Below, one piece after another: positions 10,600-20,145 of a stretch of DNA of 64,000 nucleotides. Below the pieces are notes generated by a model, which saw only the letters and a list, made by a program, of their open reading frames with translations, was not told the DNA's origin and did not search any database. The DNA is from Gnetum montanum (taxonomy: Eukaryota; Streptophyta; Gnetopsida; Gnetales; Gnetaceae): the NCBI GenBank assembly GCA_015680685.1, contig MNCI01016519.1:130802-194801 (forward strand), given 5' to 3'. The position numbers and the translations under genes are program-made. How positions within the stretch are numbered: position 1 is the stretch's first letter; the number at the start of each line of letters is the position of its first letter.

Positions 10600-10851
10600 A
10601 AGCTGAACTCAACCATGCCACCAAGAGCATCAGTTTTTTATCAAAACCTCTTGTTGCAGCACCTTGAAAGCATTCTCAAAAGTATCAAATGTCCATGGCT
10701 TCCCTATAAGAAACTCTCGTGTCTTTGTTGCAGATGAAGTAACCAGGGCTACCCCACCATAAGCTAGAGAAATATCTGCAATTAACACACCATTTGCTTT
10801 TGACTTTAGATAAACCCTCATGCCAGCATTCACAATTGCAATTTCATCATC
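10600..10851 (-). pseudogene. Captured xanthine dehydrogenase fragment
   Basis: The minus strand reads DDEIAIVNAGMRVYL, then SLAYGGVALVTSSATKT, EFLIGKPW and, after a frameshift, DALGGMVEF. This matches the plant xanthine dehydrogenase segment between the FAD-domain C-terminus and the molybdenum domain (DDDIAIVNAGMRV, YGGVAP, FLIGKPW, DAPGGMVEFR). Only about 85 of roughly 1,360 residues are present. It is followed on the same strand by the P450 fragments. Confidence 0.8.
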
Positions 10852-11029
10852 CCTTGATTTTCAAAACATTCAATTCAGCAACATGGGTAGCTACAATAAG
10901 AACATTGTACTGCATCCTCTTGAATTTCATTTCTATTCCAACTTCATGGTTAGTTGACTGTTGCAGAATTCTTCACAAGAAAGAGCATAATCCTCCTTGA
11001 ACAGTTTTAGTTCATTAGGATTCTGTACC

Positions 11030-11625
11030 TCACTATTTGCAAATAAGTCCAGTTGTCCCATGAAATGGCCAAAATGTACCAACACATACCAAACCTATTT
11101 ACAAGATATTTTTGTACAAATCAAGTAGATATAGAAGATGTACAGTTGATGATGGTTGCTACTTTTTCCCATTTCATATAATAGTCAACAACAACTATGA
11201 TGTATGCCTTTCCATTCAACATGGGTGTGATGGGATCCATGAAGTCAATGCCCCAAATATCAAAGGGTTCCAGTGATTGGATCCACTATTGAGGTTCCTC
11301 CATATGATTGATTATACCACCATTGCATTGGTAAAGATCATAGGAGTGGAAGAAGTGGGAAGAATCCCTGAAAAGTATTGGTCAATAATTCCCTACCATC
11401 AAGATTTTAATGGCCATGTGTCTCCCAGCATGCTAGCCCCTACAAGGACCCTCATGAGCATCTTGAAGGACACACAATTGGTCAGCATCAAGAACATACC
11501 AATGAACCAAGCCATCAGCACACGCCTTGTAAAGATGCCTATTGATCTCCATGAAGCATTTGAACTAATGAAGAAACTACTATTTATTTTTGTTGTGGCA
11601 TCTTTTTATTGAGAAAGTAGGCAAG
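11030..11625 (-). pseudogene. Integrase N-terminal half of element E
   Basis: In the minus-strand frame (with stops) I read a YWPILFRDS helix, a zinc-finger remnant LCQCNGG, EPFDIWGIDFMDPITP (first catalytic Asp), KAYIIVVVDYYMKWEKV and NRFG. The match is to Ty3/gypsy integrases through the strand before the second catalytic Asp. It breaks off near 11030, where unrelated sequence starts. The DNA-joining activity is lost by truncation. Confidence 0.7.
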
Positions 11626-13447
11626 GATGCCATCGCACCAATTAGGTTCATTGAGCACTTGTTCATTATAGCATCAACCAAAGAGGATTTTATTAGGAAA
11701 TTTATCAGAAAGTGGACTCTCCTCTTCTTTGTTGTCCCATCCCAACTAAGGCAGGTGATTAATGATCACATTCTTAGTTCCCTTTTGATCTACCATCATG
11801 AGACGAAATTCCTCAAGATCACTAACCACCATATCACATGAGGGCTCATCGTTTGTTTGTTCATGAGAAAGCAAATTTCACTGTGGTCTATCTACATGAA
11901 TACCTTGTACCCAAGCACATAGTGCTCGAATTTTTCTAAGGAATACACCACCACCATCAATTATTTTTCTTTTGTGGTGTAATTTAGCTATGCACCCACA
12001 ATGTTTCAACTCACATAGTGGATATAGTAAGGATGTTTTTGATCATCCAACTATGTGAGCATGAATACCAAAGCATAATTGAAAACATCTAGCATAATGG
12101 AAAATGATCTAGACTAGTCAAGTACTCATAGGATTGGAGTTTCTATGATATTTTACTTGAGTTGCTAGAATGCATTCTCTCATTCCTCAATCTAGACAAA
12201 TAGAGCATCCTTCTTTTTAAGCTCCACCAATGATTCAACGATCTTAGAGAAATTCTCTATGAATCACCATTAGTAGTAGCCAATATTTCTAAGGAATGAC
12301 TAGACACCTTTGATTGTTTTCAGTTGGTGGGTAATTCCTTAGATGACCCTTATTTTTTAGGATCCATCTCAATCCTTTCTTGTGATATTCTATGCCCCAA
12401 AATAATGCCCTTATCAATCATTAGATGGCTCTTTTACCAATTGAGCCAAAGGTTGGTCTCCACACACCTTTTTAGCACTTGTTCAAGGTGGTCTAGGGCT
12501 TGCTCAAATGTAAATCCATAGGAGGAGAATTAATCCATGAAGACTTCCAACTTACTACCAATCTACTACTAAAACATACTCAAGACAAGATGTAGGAATG
12601 TTGCAAGGGCATTACATACACCAAAGGGCATCTTTCTGTATTCAAAAGTCCCCTAGGGACTTGTGAATGTGGTTTTGGCCTAATCTTTGGATACAATTTT
12701 GATTTTTTTATAGCTACTATAACCATCTAGAAAGCTATAAGAGAAATGTCTAAAGATGGTGTCCAACACCTGATCCACAAATAACAACAAAAAATGATCT
12801 TTGTATCTCACCATGTTCAACAACCTGAAGTCAATACAAACCTTCCATTTTCCACATTTCTTTGGCACTATTATGAGTGAACTAACCCACTCACTATCTA
12901 CAATGGGATAGATGAACCCGATCTTGAGGAGTTGTTCGATCTCCTTCTTAATGATTTTCTTTAGTTTTGGATTCAATTGTTGTTGTGGCTACTTTTTTGG
13001 CTTCATGGAAGGATCTATATAGATGTGGTACTAGCATATTTGTGGATCAATTTCATTTAATTCATGATATGACTAGGAAAAGGCTATTAACTATTTATTA
13101 ATCACCTTTAACAACTTCTGCTTTTATTCAGGAGCAAGATTGACAATAATTATAACTAGCTTACCATTTTTTTAGAAAAGAATATTCCATGGTAGTAGGT
13201 AGGGTTTTCAACTTTAGGGGCACTTTTTTAAAGATTTCAAGTATTTCCAACTCTCCTTAATAAGTGTCATTAGGTTCCTTAGAGAGTTGGCAATGGATGT
13301 GCTCCATCATGTCCATGCCTTCAATGTAGACACTTGTGAAGCTCTTAGTTGGTTCCATGCAAACTATTGAGCTACTATTAGGATCAGCTATTAGCCACTA
13401 CTTGTCCTCTTATTTTGTCACTACTATATATAGGCACCTTTGAATTT
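11626..13447 (-). pseudogene. Reverse transcriptase and RNase H of element E, with the protease-RT linker
   Basis: The frame from 12976 carries MNPKLKKIIKKEIEQLL, YPIVDSEWVSSLIIVPKK, KVCIDFRLLN and SFLDGYSSY, the Ty3/gypsy RT fingers. Further down is FMD followed by a stop in place of the catalytic FMDD (about 12527-12541), then LKRCVETNLWLNW and GIILGH, as in Athila RT. RNase H is poorly preserved around 11700-12250. The upstream linker (12977-13447) contains CMEPTKSF and MDMMEH, homologous to the equivalent linker in B (CMKLT...DTLEHE), which proves that E continues across the B insertion. Confidence 0.75.
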
Positions 13448-13452
13448 CATAC
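13448..13452. other. Left target-site duplication of element B (CATAC)
   Basis: CATAC stands directly before the LTR end TGATCAATGG and is repeated exactly at 20141-20145 after the other LTR. This fixes both borders of B. Confidence 0.85.
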
Positions 13453-13980
13453 TGATCAATGGTGAGGTACCCCTACACTCAACCATACGAATATGAGTGT
13501 TACACGCGTGATCCGGTCAAACTCTGCAAACTAAGTGCCTACACGCCTTATGGAATACCTAAGGTTAATCAATCATTGTCCTCCCAAGCTTACTTGTATT
13601 TTTCATGGTTGTATGGTTAAGTAAGCTTAAGGCATGTGATTTTTATATCTTTTATGTTTTTATCACCTATGCTAAGAGAGGAAAGGGTGAAGAGACTAAG
13701 TANATATTGCAAGGTTTATCCAAAATTTCGTCTTTATTGTCATACACAATTATGTGCTCAGGTACAGAATTGCTCAAATAAAGATCCATTCACTTTGGGA
13801 CTCCTACTACGGGCATATGGAAATTATTCTAAATCTGGAATGGAAAAATGGCAAGAGTTTGGCTAAGGTCTAGATCTAGATGGGAAAACAAGGGAGAGCT
13901 GCCTCTTATTTATAGAACTAGCAATGGGCTACGATATCACGTACACGATATTATGGCCCATGCGATATCATGTCCCATCA
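13453..13980 (-). repeat. 3' LTR of element B, with a 258-bp internal loss
   Basis: Matches the 5' LTR at both ends but is 258 bp shorter. The missing stretch falls at 13702-13704, precisely where the single ambiguous base N (13703) stands. TATA-like TATAAATA on the minus strand is at 13907-13914, and decayed GATATC palindromes at 13932-13970. The adjoining polypurine-side sequence begins at 13981. Confidence 0.85.
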
Positions 13981-14062
13981 TACCGTCATGAGTGAATAAA
14001 AACTCATTCTCAAGTTCCTCAAAAAATATTGGGAAGGTATGGGATTATTGACTTGAATGAAA

Positions 14063-14450
14063 CTAATGGTGAATGGGATGACATGTGAATGGATCATCAT
14101 TCCAAAACATAACAAAACTAGTGTTCATGACAACAAGAGTGAACACTATGTACATTTGACATTTAGCCTTATTTGGTAGTTGAGAGAAAGAGAGAGAGAA
14201 AGAAAGAAGTTTGTTGCTGCCAACGCCAAGATTGTGCCTTTCATTATCCATCCATAAGCACACCATTGATCTTGTTCCTTGTATAGCTGCTTTAGCACTG
14301 ATCCATTCCAAGTGTTCCCTCCAGGTCCAATTCGTTGTTGTATGATTACCATCTGCACACACAACACAGTCGCATATTAGCAAGGGTAAATAAATCATGA
14401 TGCAATTGATACCTTGCCTCATTGTAAGGTCCATTGGCTAAGTTGTGATA
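14063..14450 (-). other. Unexplained insert next to the polypurine tract of B
   Basis: This stretch has no counterpart in A or C, where the aORF ends near the polypurine tract. A minus-strand ORF runs 14434-14063 (123 codons; Trp- and His-rich start) with a second ORF overlapping it at 14367-14146. A TTGTGTGTGCAG acceptor-like site precedes GGTAATC. It could be a captured host exon, but I cannot name it. A GA-rich microsatellite lies at 14180-14207. Confidence 0.4.
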
Positions 14451-15722
14451 TGGCTGATGTGGATTCTGGAGGTGTAAAATTGGTGACTACCCAAGATGTA
14501 GGGGTTAGGAGAAAATTGAAAAAATTGGACTAGGATCCCCATGACTAAGAGTGAACCTCCAAGAGTGATAGAATGGAAAAAGAAAAGGAATAAGAAAGAT
14601 GGAGAAAAAGAGACAACTGTAACATCAATGAAATGGATGTCAAGATAGAAATGAACAAAATAAAGTCGATTGCAAAAATGTTTAAGCGGAAGAAATTAAC
14701 TAATGCACCAAAGAGGAATGCCAGTGGGTCCTCCCCAAAGCAGGCTCATGCCCTTAGTGCCCTGACAATCCCACATTCAAAGAGTTCATGGGCTCTAAAA
14801 ATGTCAGTTGGAAGCAAGAGTTAAAGTCTTAACCATAAGAATTTACCAAAAACAAAACAATGCATCAACCAAAATATAGACTACTAATACAACTGGCAAT
14901 GAGGTGAAAAATGGAGGAAGAATGATGAAAAGAAGAAAATGGAATGGAGTCTCAAGAATAAGGTGATGTACAGCCCCTTGTGTATTTAATGATTAATGTG
15001 ACTTGGTAAATCTCATTCCAAATCTAGCCTCAAACCATCCACATCCAGTGACTTCGCATTAATACATTTGGTATATCCATCCACTTGAAGTAACAAGAAT
15101 GCATTCTTCAAAGAGCCACCACCATTTCGATGAAATGAAAGAGGAGAAAGTAGGAAGCGAGAAGGGACTTAGTTAGAGGGAACATGTTTATTTTAGTTCC
15201 ATAACCAGTGCTTGTAGCCCAAATGATTATTTCTTCTAAGGGGTGTGCTTTGAATTCTCACTATTTTTTTTTTGTGTTTTTCATGAGAACCACACCATGC
15301 AAAGACTTATTATTTTTATTTGCTCAGCTTCCTGATAATACAGCAACATCGGAATAGTAAGAAAACTCAAGAAGAAAACATCCAAGCACCCAAGAGAATG
15401 GCCAACACAAATGCATCAAATCCCCTTGAAGTCACACCCTTTTCAATCCTTGAGTCGTTCCTTAGTTTGAGAAATACCCAGTCACCAATTCATTGATAGT
15501 TCTTATTATTGGGAAAGGGACTATACTTTTCCAAGCCAAGAGAGACCATAGAGATTTATGGATGCATGGGTGATGTGGACTCATTGCCTGCTATATCAAA
15601 AGAACCATACCTTAGTATCAACATTGACTAAAAGGTAAAACCAAACATTAACAATCAAGAGAATACAATTCATACCATCATCAGGAGCACTTATTGGGTG
15701 ACAAACTTAACAAAATGGATAA

Positions 15723-15765
<43 letters not shown>

Positions 15766-15905
15766 TAAACTAAAAAATATGAATGATGTTGTAAAAAAAA
15801 AATAAGAAAAGTTAAATAAATTTGTAAAACAAAAATGTGTAAAAAAAAAACTTAAAATGGAACTGAAGGCCTCAAATGATCAGCATAAGTGGTCATCTCC
15901 CCCAT
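14451..15905 (-). other. Post-pol non-coding tract of element B
   Basis: The minus strand matches the spacer after the integrase in C: GGGGGAGATG near 15880 versus 23942, a CAAAGCACACC block near 15240 versus 24625, and the GGGGAGGACCCAC block near 14735. The gag-protease frame ends just above 15905, so the whole pol has been removed at this junction. No gene is seen. Confidence 0.6.
15725..15763. repeat. (AC)n microsatellite
   Basis: About 19 uninterrupted AC units inside the non-coding tract of B. Confidence 0.95.
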
Positions 15906-15927
15906 GATTGAATTGAAAGGGAGAGAT

Positions 15928-18900
15928 CTAAAATAACAAGCGTTTGTTTGAATTTTTTAAAAGTGTCCAACTTCTCCAAATTGATGTTTTTAGGTTAAGG
16001 ATTGGAAGTTGGAAACGCTCATGCTCTAGTGTATCTATGCTTTCGATGTGAGTGCAAGTTGTTCCCACAGTTAGTTTCATGCATGTTGGTGAGTTACTCT
16101 CTTTATTAGCCATCAACCACTGGGCGTTCTCTTGTTGTGTGGTTGCTACATACGGGCACTTTTTTATGTTAGTCTCTTGGGCACACCAGTTGCATACAGG
16201 AAATGCTGAGCACTCCTGTACGTCATCACCCTCTGTATCGCTGTATGTGATGTATGGAACTTTCTTCTTCTTGATCTTTCCATAAGAGTTTTTCTTAGAT
16301 ATTTCTAGGGAAAGATCGCAGATTCCTAGGCATGTGTTTATGGTACTTAGCCATGCCCTCCCCATTATAATTGGGAAGTTCCCTTTGTTATTGTTAACTT
16401 CTATCACTAGGAAATTAGCTGGGAATGACCAACCACACACAGTGGTAACGACATCCTCCACAAGTCCCAAGGGGACAATGATGGACTGGTCAGCCAACTC
16501 TAATTGAATATTGCTCTTCTTTAGTGGAGGTGGGTTCTAGGCTTTATACATTTCTTGTGATATTAAGTTGACTCTAAAACCTGAGTCAATAAGAGCCTTA
16601 TGAGGTTCGTTCCCAATGACTTGGAGATAGATTAGGGGACTACCGGGGTCAAAGAATTTCTTAGGAAGGTAACTCATCTTTATCTAGTCAGTGACAGTAT
16701 GTGTTAACATAACCATGTGCATTGAGCTCTATTTTTGGTTTGAAGGGAGCTCCGAAGCCTTACTTGATGGAGGAGTGGTCATAGACTCAACTGCTTGTGG
16801 TTGTGAGAGCTTTTTTGGACTGTTGGTTCTAAAGAAAGGTCTTCTCTTTGTACGGTTGTTAGAACCAGCAGTGGGTTGAAGGATTACAGCTCTCGTACCA
16901 TTACATTACTGCAGTTGAGTGGGGATTTCCCCTTGCATTGTTGGAGCAGTTGGTAGTGGAATTATTGGCGTAAGAGATGCTAATGGATTCAGAGGATGGT
17001 ATGCATGTGGGGTGTCTCTTCTAGGAGAGGGAGTTCTAAAATACTCCCAAACTTGGTAGTGACGTTGTGCGATCATGTGACTGACAGAGTCACTTGGAGA
17101 AACCAACTGCTGCACGTAATAGCCATATGGATCTAGTTGCCGATAAGGGTATTTTTGCCTAGGCGGTGGCATCCCCCATGACCATGGGTATTGCCACTAT
17201 TGATGTTGCTCCATAGGTTGTGGTGGAGTTTCACTTGGATAATATGTTAACGGTTGGTGGAACTACCTTGGGTTACCTTGGGGATAAGGTAACCGACAGG
17301 GTGCTTGCCGTTTGTTAAGTCTTGGGTTGAGTGCATACACCCCAGACTCTTGCAGATGTGAGATTATTGGGCAACATCCCTTAGGATGGTCATATTGGCA
17401 TATTTCACATCCACCGTCATTGTCTGTATCCGAATTCACAACCTCTTCAGTGATAGCCATTTTTCCCTTACTCTTGTTACATGCATGGTCTGAATCTCTC
17501 CTCTTTTTCTTATCATGGTTACTACTTCACTCCTTAGACTCCTTTACGATTTTTAAAATGGTTTCAAATCTACTTTCTAAAAAGTCCCACATTTGATCTA
17601 CCTTAGCCAACACTTCGGTTGTTAACTTTTGAAGTTGCAAGGTTTTTCTATTCACCAACTCTTCGAGTGGTGAATCATCCTCTTCCTCACAGAATCTTAC
17701 TCCCTTCTTTCAGAGGGAAGGATCACGGTTATACTCTTCCATGCTTTCTCTTTTCTGTAGCTCTCCTTCTTCCTTAGCTACTTGCTCCAAAAATCTATGC
17801 ACCTCATGGGACCTAAGTTCTGATAATATCCCTTGGGCATATGTTCCAAGGGTTCACCTAGTTTCATGTCTTAGACCATCTACGAGATGGCGAAGTTGAT
17901 CCCATTGTGTGTAATGATGGCAACATCCAAGGATTCATGATTACCCTACTTCCATCCTTGGATCTGTTTTCACAAGTTGGACACTTTGGAGTACGTTTGG
18001 TACTTATCGTTAAATAGTTCTAGCATTGTACTCTCCCGTCTAATGGATTCTGGTTCTAAGGACCGGTACCAACTTTTCGCTTCTTTTATGAGTGTCCTTG
18101 GGAACAAATTTAACTTTTGCCACTTATTTTCAATATTCTGCAAGGGACAGGCATTGTGAAATTCCTGTAAGTGGTTTTGCAGATCAGTGTTGTATCCCCC
18201 CTCAAACCGTGGGATATTGTTCATATCTAGTCTCTTGATCCAGCTATCTTTCTGGTGCCTTGTAGGTATTCTAACAACCTTTGTAATGTCTAACATACTC
18301 TAGGTTGCTAGTAGGGGTTCTTCATTGTCATTTCTTTCATGGCATCTATGATTTCTATGTGGTTCCCTACTTTCCCTTCTTCCATGCCTTGATTCTCTCG
18401 AATGCCCTCGTCTTCGCTCTCGACTCTCTCGTCGAGGGTTCTCATTATGCTTACCCTTATCCTCACGGTTGGGCTCTTTGTGACTTTGTCCTGATGTTGA
18501 AGGAGAGGGTGAGTGTGATGATGAAGGGGAAGAGGAAGGATAGCCATCGCCATGAAGATGTTTCCTACCTTCTCTTCGGTGATCCCGCCCCCAATCGTGA
18601 TGACGATCAAAATTCCCGCCTTTATCTTGTGTTTGTGTTCCCTCATTCAACACTTCGTGTTCGTGGGAATCAGAACTAGGATTGTGTATCATGGAGCAAA
18701 GGTTCTGATACATCACTTCCTCACTATCGTTAGGATGGGGAACATTATTTTGTGGAGAACTTATTGAAATAGGTTGACCACCCTTAATTTTGCCTATGAC
18801 GGGCAAAGCATTATGGGGGCCTTTACCCTTGAGTGCTGTATGGTAACTCTCTTGCCACCAGTCTCATTGAAGTTGTGCTTCTGTGGGATGGTAGTCCCTT

Positions 18901-19208
18901 ACGTTGTAATCAGATGCAATGTACTCAGCATATAATTGTGACATGCAAATCCATGCAAGGGCACAAAGGAGCATGTTGGGGATGGCTCTGTCTGGAGGCA
19001 ACACTATGTTACCCTCCATGTCTCTTCAACGCAGTTGTTCATCTTGATGGAAGACAAAGGTAAAGTTGGATATATAATCATCATGATGAGTATATACCAC
19101 ACTAAATTGTTGAGGAACTGATGGTTCTTGGTTATGTATGTTGTACCACCAAATATCTCTAGTGTTGATCCTAGGTGGTGAAGTGCTTTTGTGTGGAGAA
19201 GAAGACAT
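15928..19208 (-). pseudogene. Gag-protease of element B
   Basis: The minus-strand reading runs from Met 19208 with one main frame, a TAG at 18300-18302 and a frameshift between about 17970 and 17460. In order: a short head, a Ser/Arg/His-rich tract (18300-18560, many RES and RRE runs), the gag core (IPRFEGGYNTDLQNHLQEFH, KSWYRSLEP), a zinc knuckle CEICQYDHPKGC (17370-17410), a Pro/Tyr-rich linker, and a protease with an intact LIDSGFRVN active site near 16580 and the IIMGRAWL motif near 16370. It ends near 15928 and is not followed by RT. Close homology to E (20146-23084) is evident along the whole length. Confidence 0.75.
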
Positions 19209-19336
19209 CTTAGTTTTGTTTGGTGTGCTGTTTACCGTTATGTTATTTTTCGTATGATTAACCCTAAGGGTTCATTTAAGCTTCCCAACGATGTGGATGA
19301 TTTCCTATGTTCTACTTAGTGCACAAACAACTTAGT

Positions 19337-19353
19337 CACAGGCAACGGTGCCA
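19337..19353 (-). other. tRNA-Asp-type primer-binding site of element B
   Basis: The minus strand reads TGGCACCGTTGCCTGTG, one base after the LTR. The 3' end of plant tRNA-Asp would give TGGCGCCGTTGCCGGGG. There is one mismatch in the first 13 bases, of G-to-A type. tRNA-Asp priming is typical of Athila and relatives. Confidence 0.75.
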
Positions 19354-19354
19354 A

Positions 19355-20140
19355 TGATGAGTGGTGAGGTACCCCTACACTCAACCATACTAATACAAGT
19401 GTTACACGCGCGATCTAGTCGAACTCCATAGACTAAGTGCCTACATGCCTTATAGAAACCTAAGGTTAATCAGTCATTTTCCTCCCAAGCTTACTTGTAT
19501 TTGTCATGGTTGTATGGTTAAGTAAGCTTGAGGCATGTGATTTTTATATCTTTTATGTTTTTATCGCCTATGCTAAGAGAGGAAAGGGTGAAGAGACTAA
19601 GTAACTAACTTTAACTAGCTAAGCTTTAATCATCCTAACATCGGTATCCATTTCCACTTGTTGTTTCACACCTTGAACCAATGCAATGCTACTGGGATTA
19701 CCAAACGTTATTCGTTACTAGGATTACCAAGCGTAACGCACGTGCTCGAAGTGGTCGTACTGAATGTACTTAACTATGAGAGTTGAGGGTTGAGAGGGAT
19801 TAAGTCCTTAAGAAAGCATTTAAACAATTAAAAATAATTAAATTCCTATTTAGCTTAGTCCATATACTGCAAGGTTTATCCAAAAGTTTGTCTTTATTAT
19901 CGTACACAATTGTGTCCTCAGGTACAAAATTGCTCGAATAAAGATCCGTTCACTTTGGGACTCCTACTACGGGCACATGGAAATTATTCTAACTCTGGAA
20001 TGGAAAAATGGCAAGAGTTTGGCTAAGGTCTAGATCCAGATGGGAAAACAACAGAGAGTCGCCTTTTATTTATAGAACTGGCAACAATCTGCGATATCAT
20101 GTACGCAATATCGCGGCCCATGCAATATCACGTCCCATCA
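19355..20140 (-). repeat. 5' LTR of element B
   Basis: A 786-bp repeat with TGATGAG at the inner end and CCCATCA at the outer end. The minus strand carries TATAAATA at 20067-20074, preceded by decayed GATATC/CGCG palindrome units at about 20091-20135, as in LTR A. It is adjacent to the primer-binding site. Confidence 0.9.
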
Positions 20141-20145
20141 CATAC
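20141..20145. other. Right target-site duplication of element B (CATAC)
   Basis: Exact copy of 13448-13452. The sequence beyond it resumes the protease region of E. Confidence 0.85.

Larger units (their letters stand above)
13453..20140 (-). mobile_element. Element B: non-autonomous, pol-less Athila-like element with target duplication
   Basis: Two LTRs flank a 5.4-kb interior that contains gag and protease but goes straight into post-pol spacer, with no RT, RNase H, integrase, internal promoter or aORF. A perfect 5-bp target duplication (CATAC) brackets it. It lies inside E, between protease and RT. The LTR pair is about 92% identical by eye over 240 bp, mostly transitions. It presumably moved by using enzymes of full-length relatives. 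Confidence 0.85.

Noticed and set aside
9370-10851. Functional tubulin, P450 or xanthine dehydrogenase genes
   Set aside because: Only short internal pieces are present, with stops, frameshifts and fusions.
9200-11040. Helitron as the carrier of the captured fragments
   Set aside because: I looked for a TC start, CTRR end and 3' hairpin but could not identify them with confidence, so the carrier is left open.
18305-18679. Plus-strand ORFs opposite the gag of element B
   Set aside because: They are shadows of the Arg/Ser-rich coding tract on the minus strand, with no domain or homology.
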